This document shows, in pieces, positions 26,888 through 34,804 of a stretch of 64,000 nucleotides of DNA. The notes beneath the pieces are model-generated. The model made no database searches, was not told where the DNA came from, and saw only the letters and a program-made list of their open reading frames with translations. This stretch comes from Leptolyngbya sp. BC1307 (GTDB lineage Bacteria > Cyanobacteriota > Cyanobacteriia > Phormidesmidales > Phormidesmidaceae): contig NZ_NRTA01000005.1 in NCBI RefSeq assembly GCF_002286735.1, forward strand, positions 124,001-188,000, written 5' to 3'. Positions within the stretch are counted from its first letter, which is position 1; the number at the start of each line of letters is the position of its first letter. The translations under genes and the position numbers were made by a program.

Positions 26888-27248
26888 TACGCACACATTT
26901 ATCTGGTGGGACAGAGAACCGAGCCTGATCCCTGCCGCTACGCTTGACCAACTACAGCGCTCCGAACTTCTTTTAAGCCTGGTCTCACTTTGGGAAATTC
27001 AAATCAAATCGCAGATAGGGAAACTGCACCTGAATATGCCATTATCCGAAATGGTGAACCGTCATCAATCCAACGGCATTACGCTTCTACCCATCACAGT
27101 AGCCCACATTCTAGAGCTAGAGCAGCTTCCTCAACATCATAAAGATCCTTTTGATCGGCTACTCATTGCGCAGAGCCGCATTGAAGTCGTTACTATCGTT
27201 ACCCGCGACTCAGTCTTTCAAGCGTATGACTGTAAAATTGTCTGGTAA
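26871..27248 (+). CDS. PIN-domain toxin (VapC-like ribonuclease)
   Basis: 125 residues. The acidic active-site set of PIN nucleases is present: D6 (LLLDTHTF), E42 (SLWEIQIK), D92 and D95 (KDPFDRLLIAQ), and D113 (TRDSVF). VapC toxins cleave tRNA or rRNA when freed from their antitoxin. The ATG at 26871 is preceded by ctgggag, and the start overlaps the antitoxin gene. An upstream in-frame start at 26835 would add 12 residues and is not favoured. The reading frame is intact, so the pair is probably functional. Confidence 0.9.
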   Translation: MKLLLDTHTFIWWDREPSLIPAATLDQLQRSELLLSLVSLWEIQIKSQIGKLHLNMPLSEMVNRHQSNGITLLPITVAHILELEQLPQHHKDPFDRLLIAQSRIEVVTIVTRDSVFQAYDCKIVW

Positions 27249-27337
27249 CTTTTAAGTTGTATTCTGTTGCATAATGCTGCTTAAAGCGTCTTTTACAGGC
27301 AGCCGATCTAAACCTTTGAAGCATTCGAGATCTTGCT

Positions 27338-28039
27338 ATGACAAGGACATACTCCGACTTCAATACAGACCTTTCGCGATCGCAGCTAAGTCGGCTAGCG
27401 GACAAAACCACCGCACCAGATGCTTATAAAGACTCAATGATCCTACTAGGAGAACGTCTTGGCGAAGTCGTCTCTTCAAAAATTTCAGACAGCGCATCTA
27501 CCCTATACCTTGCCTGCACCGTCGAAGATGCTGACTACCTAGCCAAAGGTATGCTGACCCCATTAGAGCGGCATTTTAAGTCTGTCTCACTCGCTTGCTT
27601 TTGGAACGAACGATTCTCACCCTTCAACGTAAGTGACATACAAGCCTCACCCATCATCAGAAAGTACACAGAGCCTGTCAACAGCACCGTCAACCACTTA
27701 GTCATTGTCAAATCCATTATTTCCGGTGGCTGCGTCGTGAAAACCAATCTGAACGACCTCATCCAGACCATTAACCCAGAGAAAATATTTATCGTCGCAC
27801 CCGTCATTTACTCAGGGGCCGAAGAGAGACTAGCCGTTGAGTTTGAAGCCTCAGTCCGTGAAAAATTCCAGTTCATTTACCTCGCTGAAGACGACGAACG
27901 CAGTGACGAAGGGGAAGTTATCCCTGGTATTGGTGGCATGGTGTATGAGCGTCTTGGTTTCGATGGACAAGAGGGCAAAAATAAATACGTTCCTGAACTC
28001 GTCAGAACTCGGCGTCGTCAGCTCGTTTCAAAAGTATAA
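27338..28039 (+). CDS. Phosphoribosyltransferase-like protein with degenerate PRPP loop
   Basis: 233 residues, soluble. The region at about 119-170 (NHLVIVKSIISGGCVVKTNL, then INPEKIFIVAPVIYSGAEER) has the strand-loop-helix-strand pattern of uracil-phosphoribosyltransferase-type folds, where VDPMLATGGS normally binds PRPP. Here the acidic residue is replaced by K125, while the GG pair (130-131) is kept. That points to a binding or regulatory protein, or a different substrate. It is not a normal salvage enzyme: the length and N-terminus differ from Upp. The location after hsdS and the toxin-antitoxin pair suggests a defence-linked role. The fold is inferred by eye; the function is unknown. Confidence 0.6.
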   Translation: MTRTYSDFNTDLSRSQLSRLADKTTAPDAYKDSMILLGERLGEVVSSKISDSASTLYLACTVEDADYLAKGMLTPLERHFKSVSLACFWNERFSPFNVSDIQASPIIRKYTEPVNSTVNHLVIVKSIISGGCVVKTNLNDLIQTINPEKIFIVAPVIYSGAEERLAVEFEASVREKFQFIYLAEDDERSDEGEVIPGIGGMVYERLGFDGQEGKNKYVPELVRTRRRQLVSKV

Positions 28040-28119
28040 GCATCCACGCTCCAGATTAGTCTAGCGATCGCATTGTTCCACCTGCTAGTGTCTATCTGAC
28101 ACTAATTACCGGGTCTGCT

Positions 28120-28455
28120 GTGGTGCCTTCCTTCGACTTAACCAATACTGAAATTCAAGCTGCATTAATCTCTGGAATATTTACCGTCTTGAGTGCGCTC
28201 ATTGCGGCAGTTGCCGCCGCAATAATAGGAAATACCATCGCTGACCGGAGAAAGCTACAAGAAAAACTCAAGATAGCCATTCAAGACATTGCTTTTTTAC
28301 TGGAAGTCGAAGAACTACATTGCGAACACAACAAGCGCAGCAACAGACCCTCACGCAAGAATACTGTCCGTAATGAAGTCAGAGATGCAGGTCTGGATTT
28401 TTCAGGGCAATTCACACCTGGGAGAGTACGGGCCAACAAGCAGTTTCGATTGTGA
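28120..28455 (+). CDS. Small single-helix membrane protein of the accessory island
   Basis: 111 residues from GTG 28120 (a second GTG follows at 28123). One strong membrane helix at about 13-37 (ALISGIFTVLSALIAAVAAA) is followed by a charged helix (DRRKLQEKLKIAIQDIAFLL), then a short basic domain ending GLDFSGQFTPGR. The DIAFLL...FTPGR combination recurs in small membrane proteins I recall from accessory regions of bacterial genomes; no function is established. It is the last gene of the island. A membrane-bound partner for the upstream protein is possible but speculative. Confidence 0.6.
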   Translation: MVPSFDLTNTEIQAALISGIFTVLSALIAAVAAAIIGNTIADRRKLQEKLKIAIQDIAFLLEVEELHCEHNKRSNRPSRKNTVRNEVRDAGLDFSGQFTPGRVRANKQFRL

Positions 28456-28585
28456 CTGAATGCCTGATTGGCGAATTCTTAGGGGGATTGAGCGAACGTG
28501 ATCGCACACGTAACTGCAAAAAATTGGCTTTGGATTAATGGGATAAAACCGTCGAAGACGAGGACTACCTATTAAGCCCAATGAA

Positions 28586-28606
28586 TATAGCGTTGTTCAC
28601 TTGGCT
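28586..28606. repeat. 21-bp dispersed repeat, copy 1
   Basis: It begins TATAGCGTTG and ends CACTTGGCT, and matches 46053-46073 in 20 of 21 positions. It lies in gene-free DNA at the right edge of the accessory island. It may be the end of a lost insertion sequence or a small interspersed element. Confidence 0.6.
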
Positions 28607-28696
28607 GCTGAGAAGATTATAAAACCGCATGCAAAAGCAGGCAGATAGCTTAGCCGTCTGCCCGCTCATTCTGGCCGCTCATACCGTTACCTTCCA

Positions 28697-29284
28697 TTGA
28701 CTGACTGTATAGCCGCATGTTTGCTACACCTTGCGTTTACTCAGGAACCGCTGAAGGATAAATGCTGTCAGCAACAAATACAGGCTTTTGCTCATACTCG
28801 GCTTCGATATTTTCTTTCACCGAGAGATCCCACTGTAAGTCGTAGTCTCTGTCAAAATCTGACCGTATATAAGAGCGCAAGACACCTGTTACAGGATCTC
28901 TCAACGCAGGGCCTCTCAACAGCAGCCTTTCAGCCACCCACAGAAGTTAGAGAAGGCGACTACAGTTTCTCTATCTACGTAGATTTGCCTGGGGTTAGCG
29001 CTCAGACTATTAACATCGCTAGCTGTCCAACATCGGTGACGATTCAAGGAGAGCGGCGATCGCCTCATGCCAACAGCCAGACCGATAGCCAGCTAGTCAG
29101 TAGCGACCGAGCAACCGGCAGCTTTGAGCGGGTGATCCAGCTTGCTCAACCTATTTTAGGAGAGCAGGTTTACGCTGAGTACAGCCACGGTGTCTTAAAG
29201 CTAGAGCTTCCCAAACAGCTATGCGTAGACGATCAGGATAAGATGCCAGCCACCTGTCGCAGCGTGACGCCGCAGGTCATCTAA
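28697..29284 (+). CDS. Hsp20/alpha-crystallin small heat-shock protein with unusual N-terminus
   Basis: The alpha-crystallin domain spans about residues 79-176: FQPPTEVREGDYSFSIYVDL, then PGVSAQTINI, VTIQGERR and the closing motif GVLKLELPK. Such proteins form oligomers that hold unfolding proteins. The first 78 residues (MTDCIAACLLHLAFTQ...) do not look like a normal Hsp20 N-terminus, which is usually about 40-50 residues, and no ATG exists in frame before the domain. TTG 28697 and TTG 28721 are possible starts. Either the N-terminus is lineage-specific or the 5' end was replaced by rearrangement. Function depends on which is true. Confidence 0.75.
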   Translation: MTDCIAACLLHLAFTQEPLKDKCCQQQIQAFAHTRLRYFLSPRDPTVSRSLCQNLTVYKSARHLLQDLSTQGLSTAAFQPPTEVREGDYSFSIYVDLPGVSAQTINIASCPTSVTIQGERRSPHANSQTDSQLVSSDRATGSFERVIQLAQPILGEQVYAEYSHGVLKLELPKQLCVDDQDKMPATCRSVTPQVI

Positions 29285-29325
29285 TTTCACTGCCACTGCT
29301 TCACCCTCATTTGAGTCAGCTCAAC

Positions 29326-29373
29326 CTCTTAACTGCTCAGACTCTTAGCTGCTCAAACTCTTAGCTGCTCAAA
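29326..29373. repeat. 16-bp tandem repeat through a stop codon
   Basis: Three copies of CTCTTAGCTGCTCAAA lie head to tail (29326-29341 with two differences, 29342-29357, 29358-29373). The last two are identical. On the minus strand they encode the end of the epimerase (FEQLRV) and its TGA stop. Because 16 is not a multiple of three, copy-number change would alter the C-terminus. Confidence 0.9.
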
Positions 29374-30561
29374 CTGCTGCCAGCAAAGATACAATGCTCG
29401 GGGCACGTGGAAGCAGCCTTTCCACTTCCCGCCCTTTAGCGGCAATAGCACTTCACCTCGCCGGTTGAGATAGCCGTACCACTCAGCGCCGTCGCCATCG
29501 GCAAAGTGGCTCCAGGTATACTCATGCACCCGTTGATACCAGCTCCAGCACTCTTCTCGTCCGGTTAGGCGGTAGGCCATTGCCAGTGCTACCAGCGTTT
29601 CTAAATGCACCCACCAGAGCTTTTGATCCCACTCTAGCTGCTGAGGCGGATGGCCTTCAGCGTCCATAAAATAATAGAGGCCGCCGTACTCCTCATCCCA
29701 GGCAAAGCTAAGAATGCTGAGAACAACGTCGGTGGCCCGATTAATCAGCGCCAAATCGTTTTGCCGCTCGGCGTTGGCGGAGCCTCTCTTTTCGAGAATC
29801 GCCATCACAAACCACATGGCCTCAATTCCATGCCCCGGATTGATCAGCCGCCCCTCATAGCAATCGACATGAGTACCATCGGGGGCGACGTGTTCGTATA
29901 AGAGGGTGCGATCGCTATCTAAAAAGTCACCCATCACTTCATCCACCGTTCTTTGCAGCACCGCTTCGAGCTGCCCTGCCGCCAGTAGCCAATCCATCTC
30001 CAGCGACAGATTCGCCAGGATCATGGGCACCGCTAGAGATTTAAGCGGACGGGTACCCGGATAAGCCTTGTTATACTGACCCTTCGGATTTTCCTGACGG
30101 CGCAACACATTGCCATAGGCTTGCAATGCAATCTCTTTGGCCTGCTCTTTGGCCTGCTCTTCTCCTGTAGCCAACGCATATTGGCTAAACGCCATCGCCG
30201 CAAAGCAGTCAGAAAAAATGTTGTAAGGCTGCACGAGCGGCTGCCCCGCTTGATTAAGTGAAAAGTACCAGTTGCCCTCAGCATCTCGCCCGTGCTGCGC
30301 CAAAAAGTCTGCGCCGCTTTGAGCGATCGCCAGCCAACTCTCCCGCTTTTCGAGCTGGTTATACAGCATAGAAAACGTCCACACCTGTCGGTTTTGCAGC
30401 CAGACAAATTTGTCGGTGTCATACACCCTGCCGTCTTGGGCCAGACAGGTAAAATACCCGCCGTAAGTAGTGTCAATAGAGTATTTCTGCCAGAAGGGAA
30501 TCACATTTTCTAGCAGAGCGGTTTTATATAGAGTAGCCAAAGCCGAAAAGTCGTAGGTCAT
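29353..30561 (-). CDS. N-acylglucosamine 2-epimerase family protein
   Basis: 402 residues from the ATG at 30561 (a TTG at 30573 would add four). An (alpha/alpha)6-barrel protein is suggested by the motifs [39 protein letters not shown] and the late [14 protein letters not shown], with [11 protein letters not shown] at the end. Family members interconvert GlcNAc and ManNAc or epimerise cellobiose-type sugars in the cytosol. The exact sugar cannot be decided by eye. It is a single gene, convergent with Hsp20. The C-terminus and stop lie in a 16-bp tandem repeat. Confidence 0.88.
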   Translation of the reverse strand: MTYDFSALATLYKTALLENVIPFWQKYSIDTTYGGYFTCLAQDGRVYDTDKFVWLQNRQVWTFSMLYNQLEKRESWLAIAQSGADFLAQHGRDAEGNWYFSLNQAGQPLVQPYNIFSDCFAAMAFSQYALATGEEQAKEQAKEIALQAYGNVLRRQENPKGQYNKAYPGTRPLKSLAVPMILANLSLEMDWLLAAGQLEAVLQRTVDEVMGDFLDSDRTLLYEHVAPDGTHVDCYEGRLINPGHGIEAMWFVMAILEKRGSANAERQNDLALINRATDVVLSILSFAWDEEYGGLYYFMDAEGHPPQQLEWDQKLWWVHLETLVALAMAYRLTGREECWSWYQRVHEYTWSHFADGDGAEWYGYLNRRGEVLLPLKGGKWKGCFHVPRALYLCWQQFEQLRV

Positions 30562-30573
30562 AGGAGAATTCAA

Positions 30574-30798
30574 TGCAAACGCTCAGGCTGAGCGCCGTAA
30601 GAGATGGGCGACTACTCGCGTCGTACCCTTTAGACTGGCTCAGCCCGAAACAAGTTTAGTTGTTTCCTTGAACGGGGCATAGTAAGCCTGCCCAGTCCGG
30701 TGAAGTAGCCCGGTGGAGGAGCCAGGGCCTGTGCTGCGGTTCAAGGCGGGCCAGATTCCGGAGGGCGGCGTAATTTTTTGTATAGAGGTGTAATCAAA
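30574..30798 (+). promoter_or_regulatory. GC-rich leader upstream of the coiled-coil protein gene
   Basis: About 225 bp. The right half (30680-30772) is very G+C-rich, with several short complementary blocks (CCGGT, GGCC, GCCC), so a structured 5' leader is plausible. I compared it by eye with cobalamin, glutamine and SRP RNA patterns and found no convincing match. The ribosome site agaggtg (30784-30790) precedes the GTG at 30799. Confidence 0.3.
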
Positions 30799-32829
30799 GT
30801 GTTCGTTTTACTGGCACACCTTGTCGTATCTGGACAGGCCCTCATGCAACTCCATCAAGACGCCCCGTCTTTAGACTCACTCCAAGCTGAGCCCAAAGCT
30901 GAGCAGATAGACAGAGACAGCCGAGCCGATGCCCTTCCGGGCAATGGTCAGCGCAATGGTCAGCGCAATGGTCAGAGCACTGGGGCGCAATGGCGGTATG
31001 CGGGTGCCTTTACTGGGGCAGCGGCAGTGGCTTCAGCCGGTATAGTGCTGCCGCTAGCCGGAGAAAGCGCAGTTGCCTACAGCGGTCTGACTGAGGGCAC
31101 TATTCCACAAGTGAGGGCCGCAGCCTCAGATCGGGCGACACAAGGCAATAGCCAGAGCCAGCCGCTAGCCCCTCAGATTGCGCAGGCGAAAGGCGTCAGG
31201 TTTAGCGAAAGCACTCAGCGCCGCGCCGCCGGTAGCCCCGAACAAAGCACTCAGCCGTCACAGCCCTCGCTGATCACTAGAGGAGAAGACGGTAGCTGGA
31301 CGCTCGCCTATGAGTCTCAGGCAGGCTATCAGCCACAGCAGGTAATTGCCCAGCTAGCCAAAGAGACGGCTCAATCTGCCCAAGCCCAGCGCAACTGTAG
31401 CGGTGGCAGCTGCCAGAGCCTGGCCTACATTGCAGCGCAGTTGCCCCAGGCTCAGCAGCGCGTGCAAACCCTTCAGCAGGCTATTCAAAAGTTTGAGGCG
31501 CAGCACGGCCAGCAAGACATGGCGGCCTACCAGGAAGTGCTGACTGGCCGCATATCAGAAATTACCCAGCAAAATACGCAGCTCCAAAATAGCCTTGAGC
31601 AGACCCGGCGCAACCTGCTGCAGCTGAAGATGCGACTAGCGACCGTCGAGGCCGATGCGGGTATGGCGGAGCAGATCTTGTCTGAGGATGGCAATTATCA
31701 AGTTGCCTGGATGCGACTGCAGCGAGCAGAAGAAAATTTGCTTGCAGAGTTTAGCAAAGCGGATCTAGACGCGACGACGCTGAATGAGATTTACGCCGAC
31801 TATCGATATCAGCAGCAGCAGTTGCAGCGAGCTGCCCAAGCGGCGCTAGGCAGCTACTTGACAGCGCCTGATACAGTGGCTCCAAGCTTTGTTTATCAGG
31901 CTCCAGCAGCGCTAGATATCATGCAGGATCTGGTGATCACCACTCATCAGTATCAGGTGCAGCAGCTCCGGCAGGACACGATTGATGAGATTGATCAGCG
32001 CTTGCAAGGTCGCCAAAAACAGCTATTAGAAAACCTGGGGCAGTATGAGCAACTGCAGCGCGAGCTGACCATCGCGAAGCAGAGCGTGGCCCAGTATCAG
32101 CAGGAAGGCGATCGCCTCAGCAACAATTCACAGACAACCGATCAGCCCAGCCCATCTGCTATGGCGGTGCCCAGGGCACGGACGCTGGCCTTGCAGTTGC
32201 CCGACGGCACGGTGGGTAAAACGGTGCTAGGCGTTGTCGTGGCCGCTGGGGCGATCGCCGCTGCAGTCGCACGGCAGCAAGCCAAAAAAGCTGCCGCTGT
32301 ACCCTCTGCCGCTGTCTCCTCTGCTGCTATACCTCCATTCCGACCTACAGTCGATAGCACTACGCTCCACCTGCTACAGCAACCTTTGGTCGGCGCTTCC
32401 CGCTATACGTCTGTAACCCCAAAACCCCCAGAAAAAACCCCAGAAAAAACCCCAGAAAGAACCCCAGAAAGAATCTCAGAGCAAGCCGATCTAGTGACAC
32501 AGCTACTGGAGATGACCGGCCAGTCTCCGCAGATGATAAGCGCTTCAGTATTCACCCAGGCAGATACTGCCGAAGACGATTTGACAATCGAGCTAATGGT
32601 GCGTGAGCTAGATGACATCCTCGATCAGGCAACCGCAGAAGCTAGCTTTGCCGATGCCGTCAGCGATCGCTCTATGCCACCTGTGCAGCTATCTCTCAAA
32701 GAGGTCGATCTGTTTGCCGAACATGCCGTGCGCTGGGTACTCAAAGATCTGGGCCTGAATCCTGACTCTGCCGAACCGATGGCTAAGCCCGTTCGCTTGG
32801 AACCTGCCGAGTATGCCAGGGCGACTTAA
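30799..32829 (+). CDS. Coiled-coil protein with N-terminal signal-like segment, function unknown
   Basis: About 676 residues from GTG 30799, chosen for the ribosome site agaggtg; a TTG at 30778 is upstream in frame. The N-terminus FVLLAHLVVSGQAL is signal-like. A GNGQ repeat (12-bp DNA repeat at 30942-30977) follows, then a hydrophobic segment near 75-95. A long coiled coil rich in Gln runs at about 190-440 (AQLPQAQQRVQTLQQAIQKF). Then come a hydrophobic helix TVLGVVVAAGAIAAAVA, a Pro/Glu/Lys tract and an acidic C-terminal part. It is probably a membrane-attached structural or envelope protein. I do not recognise a family. Confidence 0.75.
   Translation: MFVLLAHLVVSGQALMQLHQDAPSLDSLQAEPKAEQIDRDSRADALPGNGQRNGQRNGQSTGAQWRYAGAFTGAAAVASAGIVLPLAGESAVAYSGLTEGTIPQVRAAASDRATQGNSQSQPLAPQIAQAKGVRFSESTQRRAAGSPEQSTQPSQPSLITRGEDGSWTLAYESQAGYQPQQVIAQLAKETAQSAQAQRNCSGGSCQSLAYIAAQLPQAQQRVQTLQQAIQKFEAQHGQQDMAAYQEVLTGRISEITQQNTQLQNSLEQTRRNLLQLKMRLATVEADAGMAEQILSEDGNYQVAWMRLQRAEENLLAEFSKADLDATTLNEIYADYRYQQQQLQRAAQAALGSYLTAPDTVAPSFVYQAPAALDIMQDLVITTHQYQVQQLRQDTIDEIDQRLQGRQKQLLENLGQYEQLQRELTIAKQSVAQYQQEGDRLSNNSQTTDQPSPSAMAVPRARTLALQLPDGTVGKTVLGVVVAAGAIAAAVARQQAKKAAAVPSAAVSSAAIPPFRPTVDSTTLHLLQQPLVGASRYTSVTPKPPEKTPEKTPERTPERISEQADLVTQLLEMTGQSPQMISASVFTQADTAEDDLTIELMVRELDDILDQATAEASFADAVSDRSMPPVQLSLKEVDLFAEHAVRWVLKDLGLNPDSAEPMAKPVRLEPAEYARAT
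32422..32476 (+). repeat. 12-bp tandem repeat coding PEKTPEKTPERTPER
   Basis: Four near-identical 12-bp units of the type CCAGAAAAAACC encode a Pro-Glu-Lys/Arg-Thr spacer inside the coiled-coil protein. The unit is a multiple of three, so length variation would keep the frame. Confidence 0.8.
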
Positions 32830-32987
32830 CCGGGGCGCTTATGCACCGGAGTCTGCCCATCAGGGGATCATGCACGGCCTGAGCCGGTAGCAACCCCCTT
32901 CGATTTAGTTTGCTATAGTCCTTATCTATAGGCAAACGTCAATGATGCCCTCAGGCGCGTTTGCATTGCCCTTTGCGATCGCCCCTT

Positions 32988-34793
32988 ATGGCTGCCTCCT
33001 CTCGCCATCCGTTTCAGCGCTTGCTAGCCTATGGCCGTCGGTATCGTGGCCGCATGTGGCTAGCTAGCCTCTGCTCAGTACTCAATACGATATTTGACCT
33101 GGCACCGCCCGCCCTGATCGGCATCGCCATTGATATTGTGGTCGATCAGCAAAACTCCATCCTGGCACAGTGGGGCATTACCGAGCTGCGATCGCAGTTC
33201 ATGGTGCTCTCAGCACTGACTTTTTTGGTGTGGATATTAGAGTCGGCCTTTCAATATGCCTATGAGCTGCTCTGGCGCAATCTGGCGCAGACCATAGAGC
33301 ACGATCTGCGAATGGAGGCTTATCAGCATGTGCAGGGGTTAGAGCTTGCCTATTTCGAAGAGCGCAGCACGGGCGAGCTGATGTCGATGCTCAATGATGA
33401 CATCAATCAGCTAGAGCGCTTTTTAGATACGGGTGCTAATCGGCTTTTGCAAATGAGCGCGACGGTGGTGATTATCGGCACCGTCTTTTTTGTGCTGGCT
33501 CCGGGGCTGGCGTGGATGGCCGTAGTGCCGATGCCGTTGATTATTGTCGGGGCGATCGCCTTTCAAAAACGCTTGGGGCCGCGCTATGCCAAAGTGCGCG
33601 AACGAGCGGGGCTAATCAACTCCCGGCTGGCTAACAATCTGACCGGCATTGCCACGATTAAAAGCTTCACTGCCGAAGGCTATGAGCTGTCACAGTTAGG
33701 GCGAGAGAGCAACGCCTATCGTGCGAGTAACCGCCGAGCGATCTCCCTTAGCGCCGCCTTTATTCCGCTGATTCGCGTTATCATTTTGGTCGGCTTTACC
33801 GGCATTCTCTTCTATGGAGGGATGGCTACTGCCGCTGGCAATCTAGAAGCGGGCACCTATACGGTGCTGGTCTTTCTCACGCAGCGCCTGCTCTGGCCGC
33901 TAACTCGTTTGGGTGAAACGCTCGACCAGTATCAGCGAGCCATGGCCTCGACGCAGCGAGTGATGAACCTGCTCGATACGCCCGTGATGATTCCGACCGG
34001 AAAGGTTGCCCTACCCTCTACGCAGGTCAGCGGCGACATTGTTTTTGAAAATGTCACCTTTGGCTATAGCGTTGGCGCAGCCTCTCCTCTGGAGAATCAC
34101 CATCCCATTCTCAAAAATCTCTCACTGAAGATTCCAGCGGGTAAAACGATTGCCATTGTCGGCGCAACCGGATCGGGGAAAAGCACGCTGGTAAAGCTGC
34201 TGCTACGCTTTTACGAAGTCACGTCTGGCCAGATCACGCTGGATGGTCTAGATTTGCAATCGCTAGATCTTAGAGATTTGCGGCGCTCTATTGGTTTAGT
34301 CAGTCAAGATGTGTTCTTGTTTCACGGATCAGTCGCTGAAAACATTGCCTACGGTAGTTTCAACGCGACTCAATCAGAAATTGCAACAGCCGCGAAGATT
34401 GCCGAGGCTCACGATTTCATTACTCAGCTGCCTGCCGGTTATGACACGGTTGTTGGCGAACGCGGTCAAAAGCTCTCTGGCGGTCAAAGGCAGCGACTGG
34501 CGATCGCCCGCGCCCTGCTCAAAAATCCCCCCATTCTGATCTTAGATGAAGCGACTTCAGCCGTAGACAATGAGACCGAAGCGGCCATCCAAAAGTCATT
34601 AGAGAAGATCACTCAAGATCGGACTGTAGTAGCGATCGCTCACCGTCTCTCCACCGTCCGCAATGCCCACCGCATCTATGTTATGGAGCAGGGCGAACTG
34701 GTCGAAAGCGGCACCCACGAAGAACTGGTAGCCAAAAACGGCATTTATTCAGGACTGTGGAAAGTGCAGACAGGTGAGCGTGTCACTGCCTAG
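32988..34793 (+). CDS. ABC exporter, fused membrane and ATPase domains (MsbA/BmrA-like)
   Basis: 601 residues from ATG 32988 (TTG 32961 would add nine). Six membrane helices at about 25-310 include the family coupling region [20 protein letters not shown]. The ATPase domain follows: Walker [13 protein letters not shown]-loop SQDVFLF, signature [15 protein letters not shown], Walker [13 protein letters not shown] and H-loop IAHRLST. Such half-transporters form dimers that export lipids, drugs or peptides. The substrate is unknown. Its stop lies 11 bp before the SelD-fusion start, so the three genes 32988-38235 may form one transcript. Confidence 0.93.
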   Translation: MAASSRHPFQRLLAYGRRYRGRMWLASLCSVLNTIFDLAPPALIGIAIDIVVDQQNSILAQWGITELRSQFMVLSALTFLVWILESAFQYAYELLWRNLAQTIEHDLRMEAYQHVQGLELAYFEERSTGELMSMLNDDINQLERFLDTGANRLLQMSATVVIIGTVFFVLAPGLAWMAVVPMPLIIVGAIAFQKRLGPRYAKVRERAGLINSRLANNLTGIATIKSFTAEGYELSQLGRESNAYRASNRRAISLSAAFIPLIRVIILVGFTGILFYGGMATAAGNLEAGTYTVLVFLTQRLLWPLTRLGETLDQYQRAMASTQRVMNLLDTPVMIPTGKVALPSTQVSGDIVFENVTFGYSVGAASPLENHHPILKNLSLKIPAGKTIAIVGATGSGKSTLVKLLLRFYEVTSGQITLDGLDLQSLDLRDLRRSIGLVSQDVFLFHGSVAENIAYGSFNATQSEIATAAKIAEAHDFITQLPAGYDTVVGERGQKLSGGQRQRLAIARALLKNPPILILDEATSAVDNETEAAIQKSLEKITQDRTVVAIAHRLSTVRNAHRIYVMEQGELVESGTHEELVAKNGIYSGLWKVQTGERVTA

Positions 34794-34804
34794 CGCCGCC
34801 TGCT

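Noticed and set aside
30680-30777. Possible SRP RNA, cobalamin or glutamine riboswitch
   Set aside because: The conserved GGAAG tetraloop region, B12 box and glutamine motif are all absent or only partly matched.
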